Assembly (NCBI GenBank): GCA_017396055.1
Contig: JAFQND010000179.1
Coordinates: 1 to 12,136, forward strand
Direction of reading: 5' to 3'
Length of the DNA: 12,136 bases
Source of the DNA: Oscillospiraceae bacterium
GTDB taxonomy: Bacteria; Bacillota; Clostridia; Oscillospirales; Ruminococcaceae
The translations under genes were made by a program, and so were the position numbers. Positions within the stretch are counted from its first letter, which is position 1, and each line of letters starts with the position of its first letter. Shown here piece after piece: positions 1 to 6,342 of this stretch. The notes under the pieces were generated by a model that worked only from the letters and a program-made list of their open reading frames with translations, had not been told where the DNA came from and did not search any database.

Positions 1-710
1 AGAATACTGATTTTATCATGAGCAGCCTGTTTTCTCTCCCGCTCATCCCAGACTGCGCGGTATTTCCGGCTGAAAAATCCGGAAAGACGATTCAGCTTGA
101 TAAAAGAAAGCGCCTGCAGAGCCGAAACAACGGTACTTTCACATTCTGCCTCCGCCTGACGCAGAGCAGAAGTCTGCTTTTCGATCCGGTCGGAAAAGAT
201 TTTCCCCAGCAAAAGCATCATCGGGCCGATTGTCAGAGTGATCAGCGCCATCTGCCAGTTCAGCAGAATCAGGTAACCTGCATAAATGAGAAAACGGGTA
301 ACCAGATGGAAAAAACGCACCGCTGACGAAGAGATACTCGATGCAGCGATAGAAGCATCATTGGACAAAAGTGCCGACAATTCTCCCACCGGACGATTAT
401 CGATCTCGCTGCTCATAGCATGAAGAAATCGATCAAAAACCGCACCCTGAATCTTTCGCACGGTGCATCTGCGCAGCTTTTCTGACAGATAAGAGGAAAT
501 GTAATGTGTCACCGTCATCAGTGCTTCCAGAGAAATCAGCGAGACGACAAAGATCATCAGCTGACCGGTATTTCCACCCTGCACACTATCAAAATAACGA
601 CGGAAAATATCGGTATAGAAAATATTCATCCCGGCAAACGCCAGATTCAGAACCACTGCTCCCGCCATATACCGTCCGGAACCGCGCAGATAACGACATA
701 GTTTCAACAT
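1..710 (-). CDS. ABC exporter, N-terminal transmembrane domain (partial, cut by left edge)
   Basis: This is the first ~236 residues of a type I ABC exporter half-transporter (MsbA/LmrA-like), read on the minus strand from ATG 708-710. The frame stays open to the window edge, so the C-terminal membrane helices and the ATPase domain lie outside. Visible are hydrophobic segments near residues 14-36, 48-72 and 130-170. A region around residues 105-120 (NRPVGELSALLSNDAS) matches the 'VGE..SR..ND' coupling stretch typical of this family. An AGGAGG-like ribosome binding site lies about 6 bases before the ATG. It sits just after the terminator of the PHP gene, and I see no separate promoter. The substrate cannot be told; drug, lipid or peptide export are all possible. 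The family is secure from the membrane domain, but no Walker motifs can be seen here. Confidence 0.85.
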   Translation of the reverse strand, partial: MLKLCRYLRGSGRYMAGAVVLNLAFAGMNIFYTDIFRRYFDSVQGGNTGQLMIFVVSLISLEALMTVTHYISSYLSEKLRRCTVRKIQGAVFDRFLHAMSSEIDNRPVGELSALLSNDASIAASSISSSAVRFFHLVTRFLIYAGYLILLNWQMALITLTIGPMMLLLGKIFSDRIEKQTSALRQAEAECESTVVSALQALSFIKLNRLSGFFSRKYRAVWDERERKQAAHDKISI

Positions 711-734
711 GACTTCCCTCCTTTTCTTTACAAA

Positions 735-760
735 GAAAGCGCCCCGAAAGGAGCGCTTTC
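735..760 (-). terminator. Rho-independent terminator after the citC-PHP operon
   Basis: GAAAGCGC (735-742) and GCGCTTTC (753-760) form a perfect 8-base-pair stem, with two more C-G pairs possible inside after one mismatch. On the minus strand the hairpin is followed by a T-rich run (TTTCTTTG). It starts only a few bases after the PHP stop codon. The T run is imperfect and the next gene begins 25 bases beyond it, so partial read-through into the ABC gene is likely. Confidence 0.75.
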
Positions 761-764
761 AGAC

Positions 765-1586
765 TCAGTAGGTTCTGAACTTCGGCATCGAGAAATCTTC
801 GGACTTAAAGCCGACCTTGCCCAGATACTCTTCCACAAGAGCCTGTGCATCGGGATAGCCGGGACCGTGGTTATCGCTGCCGTAGGTGATGGGGATACCT
901 CTGTCAAAGGCTTCTTTGACAAACTCCATATATCCGCGGCGGAGCTTTTCGGTGTATGCCGCGCCGTTCATAAAGCAGCGGTTGATCTCCATGCACTTGC
1001 CGTTTTTCAGAAGGGCATCGAAGAATTCTTCGATCATATGACGGGGCACCAGCGCAAAATCGTCAAAACAGGTAACATTGCCGTCGTCATCGGTATATTT
1101 TCCGGTGATGCAGAAGGGATGACCGACGATATCGACACGGGGGTCATTGGCCAGCATCATCTGCTGACGATGGAAATCGGCGATCACATCGTGGATATTT
1201 TTGCAGGGAGCCAGCACCCAGTGCGCCGCACCGACCACATATTCCACCTGTACCGAGCGGAGCTCCTCCTCGGTCAGGGGCAGGGCAACGGGATGAACAC
1301 CCTCGGGGTCTTTATAGCCGAGGATATTGCCGTTTTTGCGGTCATACTCCTCCTGATAGCCGGAGATGGTGGTCAGCTCAACGCCGAAATGGAAACCGGG
1401 TCTTTTGTGTGCATCGAAAAGTGCTCTCGACTCCTGCAGATAATGGAACCAGGAAGGAATGTTCACATGGTCGGTGATACCGAAATCGGTCATGCCCTGC
1501 TGTTCGGCAGCGGCAAAAATATCACTGATCCGTGTTTTGGCATCATAAGACGCCATCGTGTGCATATGCCAGTCAGAATGATACAT
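765..1586 (-). CDS. PHP-domain metal-dependent phosphoesterase (histidinol-phosphatase-like)
   Basis: A 273-residue protein of the PHP superfamily, which hydrolyses phosphoesters with a cluster of two or three metals. The full metal-ligand set is visible: H7 and H9 in DWHMHT, H40 in GITDH, E70 in HFGVEL, H122 in GAAHW, H156 in VGHPF, and D238 and H240 in GSDNH. Length and motif order resemble the HisK/HisJ histidinol-phosphatase group, but no histidine biosynthesis genes are nearby, so the substrate is open. An AAGGAG site directly after the CitC stop codon precedes ATG 1584-1586. The gap to citC is only 11 bases, so the two are almost certainly co-transcribed. There is no signal peptide, so it is cytoplasmic. 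The family call is firm; histidinol phosphate as substrate is only a possibility. Confidence 0.85.
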   Translation of the reverse strand: MYHSDWHMHTMASYDAKTRISDIFAAAEQQGMTDFGITDHVNIPSWFHYLQESRALFDAHKRPGFHFGVELTTISGYQEEYDRKNGNILGYKDPEGVHPVALPLTEEELRSVQVEYVVGAAHWVLAPCKNIHDVIADFHRQQMMLANDPRVDIVGHPFCITGKYTDDDGNVTCFDDFALVPRHMIEEFFDALLKNGKCMEINRCFMNGAAYTEKLRRGYMEFVKEAFDRGIPITYGSDNHGPGYPDAQALVEEYLGKVGFKSEDFSMPKFRTY

Positions 1587-1597
1587 GTTCTCTCTCC

Positions 1598-2554
1598 TTA
1601 TTTTTCTGCAGGCCGGTTGCTCTGCATATACTCCAGCGCAGCATGGGGGACCATCTCAGCCAGTGCTTCGAAATCTTTTTCCTCCCACAGACGGCGGACG
1701 GTGGACGAACTGAAATAGCCCTTGTCACCGGCGCGCAGACGGGAGAATTCCACCAGCGACATACCGTACTGAGGCAGGATCTCTTTCATATAGAGATTAT
1801 ATTTTCCGGTCATGGGCGAATAAGGCTCCTGACCGACAAAGCGGTGGGAAATACCCAGAGGTGCGGCGATCTTACAGGCAAAGAGCTTCAGATCCAGCTC
1901 ACAGCTGATCCGGTCGCCGATATTGCCCACCTGATAATCATCGGCGGGACAGACGATCACATTGGGGATATTGGATACCGCAGAGCGGACCATTTCCAGA
2001 CGGTCTGCCACGGGGATGGTGCATTTCTCATCATCGGTCACAAACAGATACAGCTTATCGCAAAGCAGCTGTGCCTTCTGGATCAGATAGAGATGTCCGT
2101 TGGTGATGGGGTCGAAGTTCGCACAGATCACGCCCTTGATACCGTCACCGGCAGCAGGAACACCTGCCACCCACTCCTGAATGCCGCCGGCACGATCCTC
2201 CATCAGCACAAGGCGGTCGGTCTCTTCAACGGTATAAAATCCCATATCCTGAAAACGTTCTTCATGAATGGGACGGGTAACCAGCAGAACATGTTCATGA
2301 CCGCCCTCATGGACTTTTTCCGTCAGTTCCTTTACCACTTCCTGCAGAAGGTCAGTCCCTCTCAGGTCTGGGCGGACGGCAACACATTTCAGGATACGGC
2401 CTTCCAGCGAACCGGTCGCGGCAATACCGGCGTCATCCCATTTGATGACGGTATAGGTGATACCTCTGTCATATTCCAGTTTCAGAGACTGCAGAAAAAC
2501 TTCCAGCTCTTCCAGCACATAACCGGTCGCCGGAGTGTAACATTTAGTCGTCAT
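1598..2554 (-). CDS. citC: [Citrate (pro-3S)-lyase] ligase-like protein (CitC family)
   Basis: A 318-residue protein with CitC architecture: a GNAT-like N-terminal part (about 1-115) followed by a HIGH-type nucleotidyltransferase domain (about 138-310). Visible marks are NFDPITNGH at 146-154 (equivalent of the CitC NPFTLGH), CELDLKLF around 218-225, LGISHRFVGQEP at 233-244, and FSSSTVRRL at 281-289 (equivalent of ISASRVR). CitC uses ATP and acetate to acetylate the phosphoribosyl-dephospho-CoA arm of citrate lyase. The start at ATG 2552-2554 is chosen because an AGGAGA site lies 6 bases upstream and the promoter places the transcript start near 2606. An in-frame ATG at 2606-2608 lacks a ribosome site and would sit at the transcription start itself. 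No citD, citE, citF, citX or citG is seen, so the partner is unknown. The family is firm; acting on citrate lyase is inferred. Confidence 0.82.
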   Translation of the reverse strand: MTTKCYTPATGYVLEELEVFLQSLKLEYDRGITYTVIKWDDAGIAATGSLEGRILKCVAVRPDLRGTDLLQEVVKELTEKVHEGGHEHVLLVTRPIHEERFQDMGFYTVEETDRLVLMEDRAGGIQEWVAGVPAAGDGIKGVICANFDPITNGHLYLIQKAQLLCDKLYLFVTDDEKCTIPVADRLEMVRSAVSNIPNVIVCPADDYQVGNIGDRISCELDLKLFACKIAAPLGISHRFVGQEPYSPMTGKYNLYMKEILPQYGMSLVEFSRLRAGDKGYFSSSTVRRLWEEKDFEALAEMVPHAALEYMQSNRPAEK

Positions 2555-2560
2555 AAATAA

Positions 2561-2566
2561 TCTCCT
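2561..2566 (-). promoter_or_regulatory. Ribosome binding site fixing the citC start
   Basis: AGGAGA on the minus strand, six bases before ATG 2552-2554. It settles the choice of this internal start over the longer open frame that begins at 2608. Confidence 0.8.
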
Positions 2567-2612
2567 GTTTCGATGATCTCCCGACGGGTGATCGAAATAG
2601 TTGGTCATATTA

Positions 2613-2641
2613 AGAATACCAATATTTCAGCAAAATGTAAA
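2613..2641 (-). promoter_or_regulatory. SigA-type promoter of citC-PHP
   Basis: On the minus strand, TTTACA (2636-2641) and TATTCT (2613-2618) are separated by exactly 17 bases, which predicts a transcript start near 2606 and a 5' leader of about 50 bases. The -35 matches consensus at 5 of 6 positions and the -10 at 4 of 6. The flanking 2642-2750 stretch is A/T-rich and holds no gene. Confidence 0.7.
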
Positions 2642-2753
2642 GAAGCAGGATGCCCCACAGAAATATGAAATTTTCGTGATTTTCACCAAAAAAATTTCTT
2701 GCAAGACAAGTGTGCGCCGTAAAACATCAAAAAATATTCTGCTGTCCGTAAAG

Positions 2754-2789
2754 AAACAGCCCCGCCGGCTCTTTGCGGCAGGGCTGTTT
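2754..2789 (-). terminator. Rho-independent terminator after the xylB operon
   Basis: AAACAGCCC (2754-2762) pairs with GGGCTGTTT (2781-2789). After one mismatch, GCCG (2764-2767) pairs with CGGC (2776-2779), giving about 13 pairs around an 8-base loop. On the minus strand it is followed by TTTCTTTA. It begins directly after the stop codon of the 98-residue gene (2791-2793). Confidence 0.88.
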
Positions 2790-2790
2790 G

Positions 2791-3087
2791 TCAGCTTATG
2801 CAAAACTCTTCCATGAACTCTTCGCCGTCCGCAAGGCGGACGAACAGCTGATAGGCACCGGCGTCTTTTTCCGCCCGGGCACCGGGGATACGAAGGGTGC
2901 CGCGAGGGTCTTTTGCGTCATCGATAAAATGTCCGAGCGCATCAAACAGACAGACCTTTACAGGGCTCTCAGTTCCGGTATCGTAATCGACCAGGACATC
3001 CTCGCCGGAAAAACGGCAGCTTTTGAAAAACGTACCCTTTTTCAACGCGGGAGTCTTTTTCTTTTTGGGAACAAGACGAATTTTCAT
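2791..3087 (-). CDS. Hypothetical 98-residue basic-start protein
   Basis: I do not recognise this family. The protein opens with a lysine-rich stretch (KIRLVPKKKK, then LKKG) and continues as a mixed charged/hydrophobic sequence that could be a small beta-rich domain. There is no membrane segment and no signal peptide. Its ATG (3085-3087) overlaps the preceding gene's stop in a TGATG arrangement, so it is probably translationally coupled to the FakA-like domain and is the last gene of the xylB operon. The operon terminator follows at once. The coupling and placement make it a real gene despite its size; function is unknown. Confidence 0.65.
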   Translation of the reverse strand: MKIRLVPKKKKTPALKKGTFFKSCRFSGEDVLVDYDTGTESPVKVCLFDALGHFIDDAKDPRGTLRIPGARAEKDAGAYQLFVRLADGEEFMEEFCIS

Positions 3088-3338
3088 CAGCCCTTCAGTC
3101 CCCTCGCCTGACGATCCATATCCTCGATCACGATATCATGGATCTCGCCCAGAGAAGCACAGTATTCCAGCACCTTCCAGGGTTCGTTTGTGTGGAAGTG
3201 GATCTTGATCAGTTCCTCATCTCCCACTGCCAGCAGGCAATCGCCCTCAAAATGCGAGGTGAAATAGTCCCAGATGGTCTCTTCATCCAGATCGGTTCCC
3301 TCAATCAGCAGCTGGGTATCATATTTGAATTCGAGCAT
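3087..3338 (-). CDS. Standalone YloV/FakA C-terminal-like domain protein
   Basis: An 83-residue protein resembling the C-terminal part of the YloV/FakA (DAK-related fatty acid kinase) family. The stretch VGDEELIKIHFHTNEPWKVL (about 38-57) followed by LGEIHDIVIEDM (about 63-74) matches the family's VGDDDLVKVHVHTNDPGKVLEY and GELS.IKIENM pattern. The kinase (DhaL-like) and middle domains are absent, so on its own it should not be a kinase. The start is ATG 3336-3338: AAAGGAG at 3344-3350 lies 5 bases upstream, whereas a TTG at 3351-3353 overlaps that site. It begins 11 bases after the xylB stop and its own stop overlaps the next ATG, so the three genes form one unit. The similarity is from memory of the family pattern; the role is unknown. 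Confidence 0.72.
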   Translation of the reverse strand: MLEFKYDTQLLIEGTDLDEETIWDYFTSHFEGDCLLAVGDEELIKIHFHTNEPWKVLEYCASLGEIHDIVIEDMDRQARGLKG

Positions 3339-3343
3339 ATTTT

Positions 3344-3350
3344 CTCCTTT
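3344..3350 (-). promoter_or_regulatory. Ribosome binding site fixing the start of the FakA-like gene
   Basis: AAAGGAG on the minus strand, overlapping the last base of the xylB stop codon and five bases before ATG 3336-3338. It rules out the longer TTG-initiated reading. Confidence 0.75.
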
Positions 3351-4867
3351 CAAAGCTTCTGAAGGGCGGCAAAATTCTCCTTCAGTGCGGGGTAGATCTT
3401 TGTATAGAGTTCGTACACGGGCGCATAGGCCTCAGAGTTTCCGGCAACCGGTTCCTGTACCTTATCGGTGCGGATAATGGCTCTGCAGGCTTCTGCAACG
3501 GAAGCATATTCCCCTGCGCCCACCATGGCAAGGATCGCGACGCCGAGAGCCGGACCTTCTTTGGAGTCCACCGTTTTGACGGGACAGCCGTACAGGTCAG
3601 CCAGCATCTGCCGCCAGAGAGGAGATCTTCCGCCTCCGCCGCAGGCCATCATATCGTCCACAGGCACGCCCATACCGCCGATGATATTTTTACAGTCGTT
3701 GAGCGAGAAGGCAACGCCCTCCATGACCGCTCTCAGCATCTCCTTTTTGCCGTGAACGGCAGAAAGGCCGAAGAAAACACCTCTTGCGTCGGGGTCAAGA
3801 TGAGGAGTGCGTTCTCCCATCAGATAGGGCAGATAAAGCAGCCGATCAGCACCGATGGGCACAGTTTCGGCCTCTTTGTCCATCAGCACATAGGGATCGG
3901 TATCCATCAGGGCAGCTGTCTCTTTCTCAGCAGAGCAGAAATTATCTCTGAACCATTTCAGCGAAAGACCGGCGCCCTGGGTGACTCCCATGATGTGCCA
4001 TGCACCGGGAACGGCACAGCAGAAGGTGTGAACTCTTCCCTTGGGGTCGATGGAAATGGCAGAAGAATGGGCATAAACAACACCGCTGGTGCCGATGGTC
4101 GTAAAGGCTTTTCCGTCCTCCACAACACCTGTGCCCACCGCAGCTGCCGCGTTGTCGCCAGCACCGCCCACTACGATAGTGCCCTCTTTCAGACCGGTCA
4201 GAGCCGCCGCTTCGGCGGTAACGGTACCGGTCACATCGGGCGATTCATAGACCTTGCCCAGGAGATCGATATCAATATCCAGCTTCTCAAGCACCTCTTC
4301 CGACCAGCAGCGGCCCGGCACATCCAGAAGCTGCATGCCGGAGGCATCGGAGACCTCGGTGGCAAACTCGCCGGTCAGCTTATAGCGGATATAGTCCTTG
4401 GGCAGCAGGATCTTCCGGCAGCGGGCATAATTTTCCGGCTCGTGATTTCGTACCCAAAGGATCTTGGAGGCGGTAAAGCCGGTCAGCGCAGGGTTGGCAG
4501 TGATCTCGATCAGACGCTCCGCGCCCACCTTTTCAGTGATCTCCGCACATTCTGCGGCGGTGCGCTGGTCGCACCAGATGATCGAACGGCGGATCACTTC
4601 ACCTTTCTCGTCCAGCATGACAAGGCCGTGCATCTGTCCCGACAGGCCGATACCTTTGACCTCATCAGCAGAAACATGCTTCATCACGGCAGCGATGGTG
4701 TTTCTGGCAGCATTCCACCAATCGGCGGGATCCTGTTCCGCATAGCCATTCTGAGGCTGATAGAGAGGATATTCCTCCAGTGCGGAAGCGATGATGTTGC
4801 CCAGTTTATCAAAAAGCACCGTTTTGGTACCGGAAGTGCCGATGTCGACACCGATATAATAAGCCAT
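3350..4867 (-). CDS. xylB: Xylulokinase
   Basis: A 505-residue FGGY-family sugar kinase that phosphorylates D-xylulose to xylulose-5-phosphate for the pentose phosphate pathway. Visible marks are the phosphate-binding DIGTSGTKT at 8-16, SGQMHG at 76-81, WCDQRT at 98-103, LPKDYIRYKLTG at 155-166, and GGAGDNAAAAVGTG from 234, with the likely catalytic base D238. MACGGGG near residue 415 is the second FGGY signature region. SGQMHG and WCDQR point to xylulokinase rather than glycerol or gluconate kinase. Length is normal for the family. AGAGGAC precedes ATG 4865-4867, about 20 bases after the predicted transcript start. No xylA, xylose transporter or XylR lies beside it, and I see no operator or cre site around the promoter. 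It is the first gene of a three-gene unit with the FakA-like and 98-residue proteins. Confidence 0.95.
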   Translation of the reverse strand: MAYYIGVDIGTSGTKTVLFDKLGNIIASALEEYPLYQPQNGYAEQDPADWWNAARNTIAAVMKHVSADEVKGIGLSGQMHGLVMLDEKGEVIRRSIIWCDQRTAAECAEITEKVGAERLIEITANPALTGFTASKILWVRNHEPENYARCRKILLPKDYIRYKLTGEFATEVSDASGMQLLDVPGRCWSEEVLEKLDIDIDLLGKVYESPDVTGTVTAEAAALTGLKEGTIVVGGAGDNAAAAVGTGVVEDGKAFTTIGTSGVVYAHSSAISIDPKGRVHTFCCAVPGAWHIMGVTQGAGLSLKWFRDNFCSAEKETAALMDTDPYVLMDKEAETVPIGADRLLYLPYLMGERTPHLDPDARGVFFGLSAVHGKKEMLRAVMEGVAFSLNDCKNIIGGMGVPVDDMMACGGGGRSPLWRQMLADLYGCPVKTVDSKEGPALGVAILAMVGAGEYASVAEACRAIIRTDKVQEPVAGNSEAYAPVYELYTKIYPALKENFAALQKL

Positions 4868-4893
4868 AAAGACCGTCCTCTCGTTTTTTCTTC

Positions 4894-4922
4894 ATTGTAT
4901 CACGACCGGAAAGCAGTGTCAA
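4894..4922 (-). promoter_or_regulatory. Strong SigA promoter of the xylB operon
   Basis: On the minus strand, TTGACA (4917-4922, perfect) and TACAAT (4894-4899, 5 of 6) are separated by 17 bases, with a TG extended -10 element just upstream of the hexamer. The predicted start is near 4887, giving a leader of about 20 bases with no room for a riboswitch. No clear operator is visible, which suggests fairly constant expression. Confidence 0.92.
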
Positions 4923-4924
4923 AC

Positions 4925-4952
4925 AAAAAAAGGTCTCCCTAAGGAGACCTTT
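4925..4952 (-). terminator. Rho-independent terminator of the seven-gene pro operon
   Basis: A perfect 10-base-pair stem, AAAGGTCTCC (4929-4938) with GGAGACCTTT (4943-4952), and a 4-base loop. On the minus strand it runs into an unbroken seven-T tract. It starts 3 bases after the GNAT stop codon and ends 3 bases before the xylB -35 box, so it insulates the two operons. Confidence 0.95.
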
Positions 4953-4955
4953 CTC

Positions 4956-5450
4956 TTATCTTTTCAGGGTAAGCACCGCATCCTCACCGGTCATCGCGAC
5001 GGCAAAGCCGGCTTTTTCGTGAATATGCAGCGCAGCTTTCCGATGGACCTCAAACTCGTTGCGGAGCGAACAGATCTCCTTATGGGAAAATGCCCGCCCG
5101 ATGAGCAGCCGCAGTCCCTCTTCGCTGTAGCCCATTCCACGGTAAGCCGAATGGATAACGATGCCGATCATCCGCTCGCCCTCTCTGCCCGTGACATAGA
5201 AACAGACATCACCGACAAAAACACCGTCTTCCCGCTGCAGATAGGCGTAAAACCGCTCAGGCTCTCTGTCAAGCCATTTTTCAGCCCAGCTTTCCCATCG
5301 GTCGCGGGAGAAATCGATCACGCCGCTGACGGGGTCATAGCCCGGAAAAGGATCATAACCGCGGTTATAGGTCATCGTCTCCGGATCGGCATAAAGTGCC
5401 TGACGGAAATCCAGTTCATCGAAAGAAGGCACATACAGACTAAGCATCAT
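4956..5450 (-). CDS. GNAT-family N-acetyltransferase
   Basis: A 164-residue acetyl-CoA-dependent acyltransferase of the GNAT fold. The acetyl-CoA-binding motif A is visible as IGIVIHSAYRGMGYSEEGLRLL (about 95-116), with the RGMGYS turn in place of the usual R/QGxGxG/A. NEFEVHRKAALHIHEKAGF (about 131-149) is the typical motif B region. A central GVFVGDVCFYV strand fits beta 4. The substrate cannot be deduced. Its ATG (5448-5450) overlaps the stop of the upstream membrane protein by four bases (ATGA); an immediately following ATG at 5445-5447 is an equally good start. It is the last gene before the operon terminator. The family call is good, the function open. Confidence 0.85.
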   Translation of the reverse strand: MMLSLYVPSFDELDFRQALYADPETMTYNRGYDPFPGYDPVSGVIDFSRDRWESWAEKWLDREPERFYAYLQREDGVFVGDVCFYVTGREGERMIGIVIHSAYRGMGYSEEGLRLLIGRAFSHKEICSLRNEFEVHRKAALHIHEKAGFAVAMTGEDAVLTLKR

Positions 5451-6328
5451 TCTTCCTCAGAGGGCTCTGCGGTGCTTTCTTCGGAAGAACCTTCGGGTAC
5501 AGCGTCGGAAACCTCATCGGAGGGAGCACTCTCTTCCCCGCTCTCTTCGGAAGGAGGCAGGAAGGGATCTTCCACAGCTTCGCTCTCTTCCTCCGGCTCA
5601 GAGGGTACAAGCTGGCTGGACGACTCGATGGAAGGACCGACCATATTGTTGTGCAGGTCCTGTCCGGTAGCGACGTTGCTGATGGAATAAATACGGTATT
5701 CGTCCTTGTTCGCACCGGGAGTCAGCACATATTCCATGATCTTATCGGGTTCGGGCTGATATTTTCGGCCGTCGGTATCGCCTTCCCAGACAAGACCGGG
5801 CGGGATATAGCCTACGGTCAGGGTGACATTGCCATTCTCGCCAACTTTGATCTCCTGTACATCGGGTGTATAGGGCATGACATGGGGTACCGCCGGGAAG
5901 ATGTAGCACTTGTTCTCGGAATCATAGGTGATCAGAAGCTCGGTATCGCCGACAGTCTCATGGACATAGGATACATCGCCGAACAAAGATTTGATCTGCA
6001 CCTCGATATCGCTCTGAGGAACGGTGACAAAATTGAAATCGTCCGCGGGATATCTGCTGATATCCTCGTTCATGATCAGCCGCCAGACACCGGCGGTGAT
6101 GATGGTGGTGTTGGTCATTTTGTCGGGATTCTCAAAAGACGAAGGGTCCTGCATGACCACCGGTGTGATCAGCCACTCGAACTCCTCTTTCTGTTTGGAG
6201 TTATCCAGAAGGCCGGCGATGCCTCTGGCTGCCGACAATACGGTGGAAACAAGGCCGATCAGAGCGAACACCAGTACCACCGCACCGAATACCATCATCT
6301 TTTTGGAAGAAGATTTTGCTTTGCTCAA
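5447..6328 (-). CDS. Membrane-anchored protein with acidic Ser/Glu/Pro-rich tail (unknown function)
   Basis: A 293-residue protein I cannot assign to a family. A short basic head (KAKSSSKK) precedes one hydrophobic helix at about 12-34, so it is probably a type II anchor with the rest outside the membrane. Residues ~45-235 look like a folded domain with many beta-type stretches. The final ~55 residues are dominated by S, E and P (SEPEEESEAVEDP, then repeated SEES-type runs), a low-complexity acidic tail. The start is a TTG (6326-6328), supported by a full AGGAGG at 6336-6341 seven bases upstream; the first ATG in frame would lose the basic head. It lies 14 bases after proA and overlaps the GNAT gene, so it is inside the pro operon. 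A surface or cell-envelope role is only a guess. Confidence 0.8.
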   Translation of the reverse strand: MSKAKSSSKKMMVFGAVVLVFALIGLVSTVLSAARGIAGLLDNSKQKEEFEWLITPVVMQDPSSFENPDKMTNTTIITAGVWRLIMNEDISRYPADDFNFVTVPQSDIEVQIKSLFGDVSYVHETVGDTELLITYDSENKCYIFPAVPHVMPYTPDVQEIKVGENGNVTLTVGYIPPGLVWEGDTDGRKYQPEPDKIMEYVLTPGANKDEYRIYSISNVATGQDLHNNMVGPSIESSSQLVPSEPEEESEAVEDPFLPPSEESGEESAPSDEVSDAVPEGSSEESTAEPSEEE

Positions 6329-6335
6329 GGGTTTT

Positions 6336-6341
6336 CCTCCT
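6336..6341 (-). promoter_or_regulatory. AGGAGG site supporting a TTG start
   Basis: Perfect AGGAGG on the minus strand, seven bases before TTG 6326-6328. It is the reason a TTG rather than a downstream ATG is taken as the start of the membrane-anchored protein. Confidence 0.75.
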
Positions 6342-6342
6342 G

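Noticed and set aside
3752..4942. A 396-codon plus-strand open frame opposite xylB
   Set aside because: It is a shadow of xylB: no recognisable domain, no ribosome site, and it runs through the terminator and promoter on the other strand.
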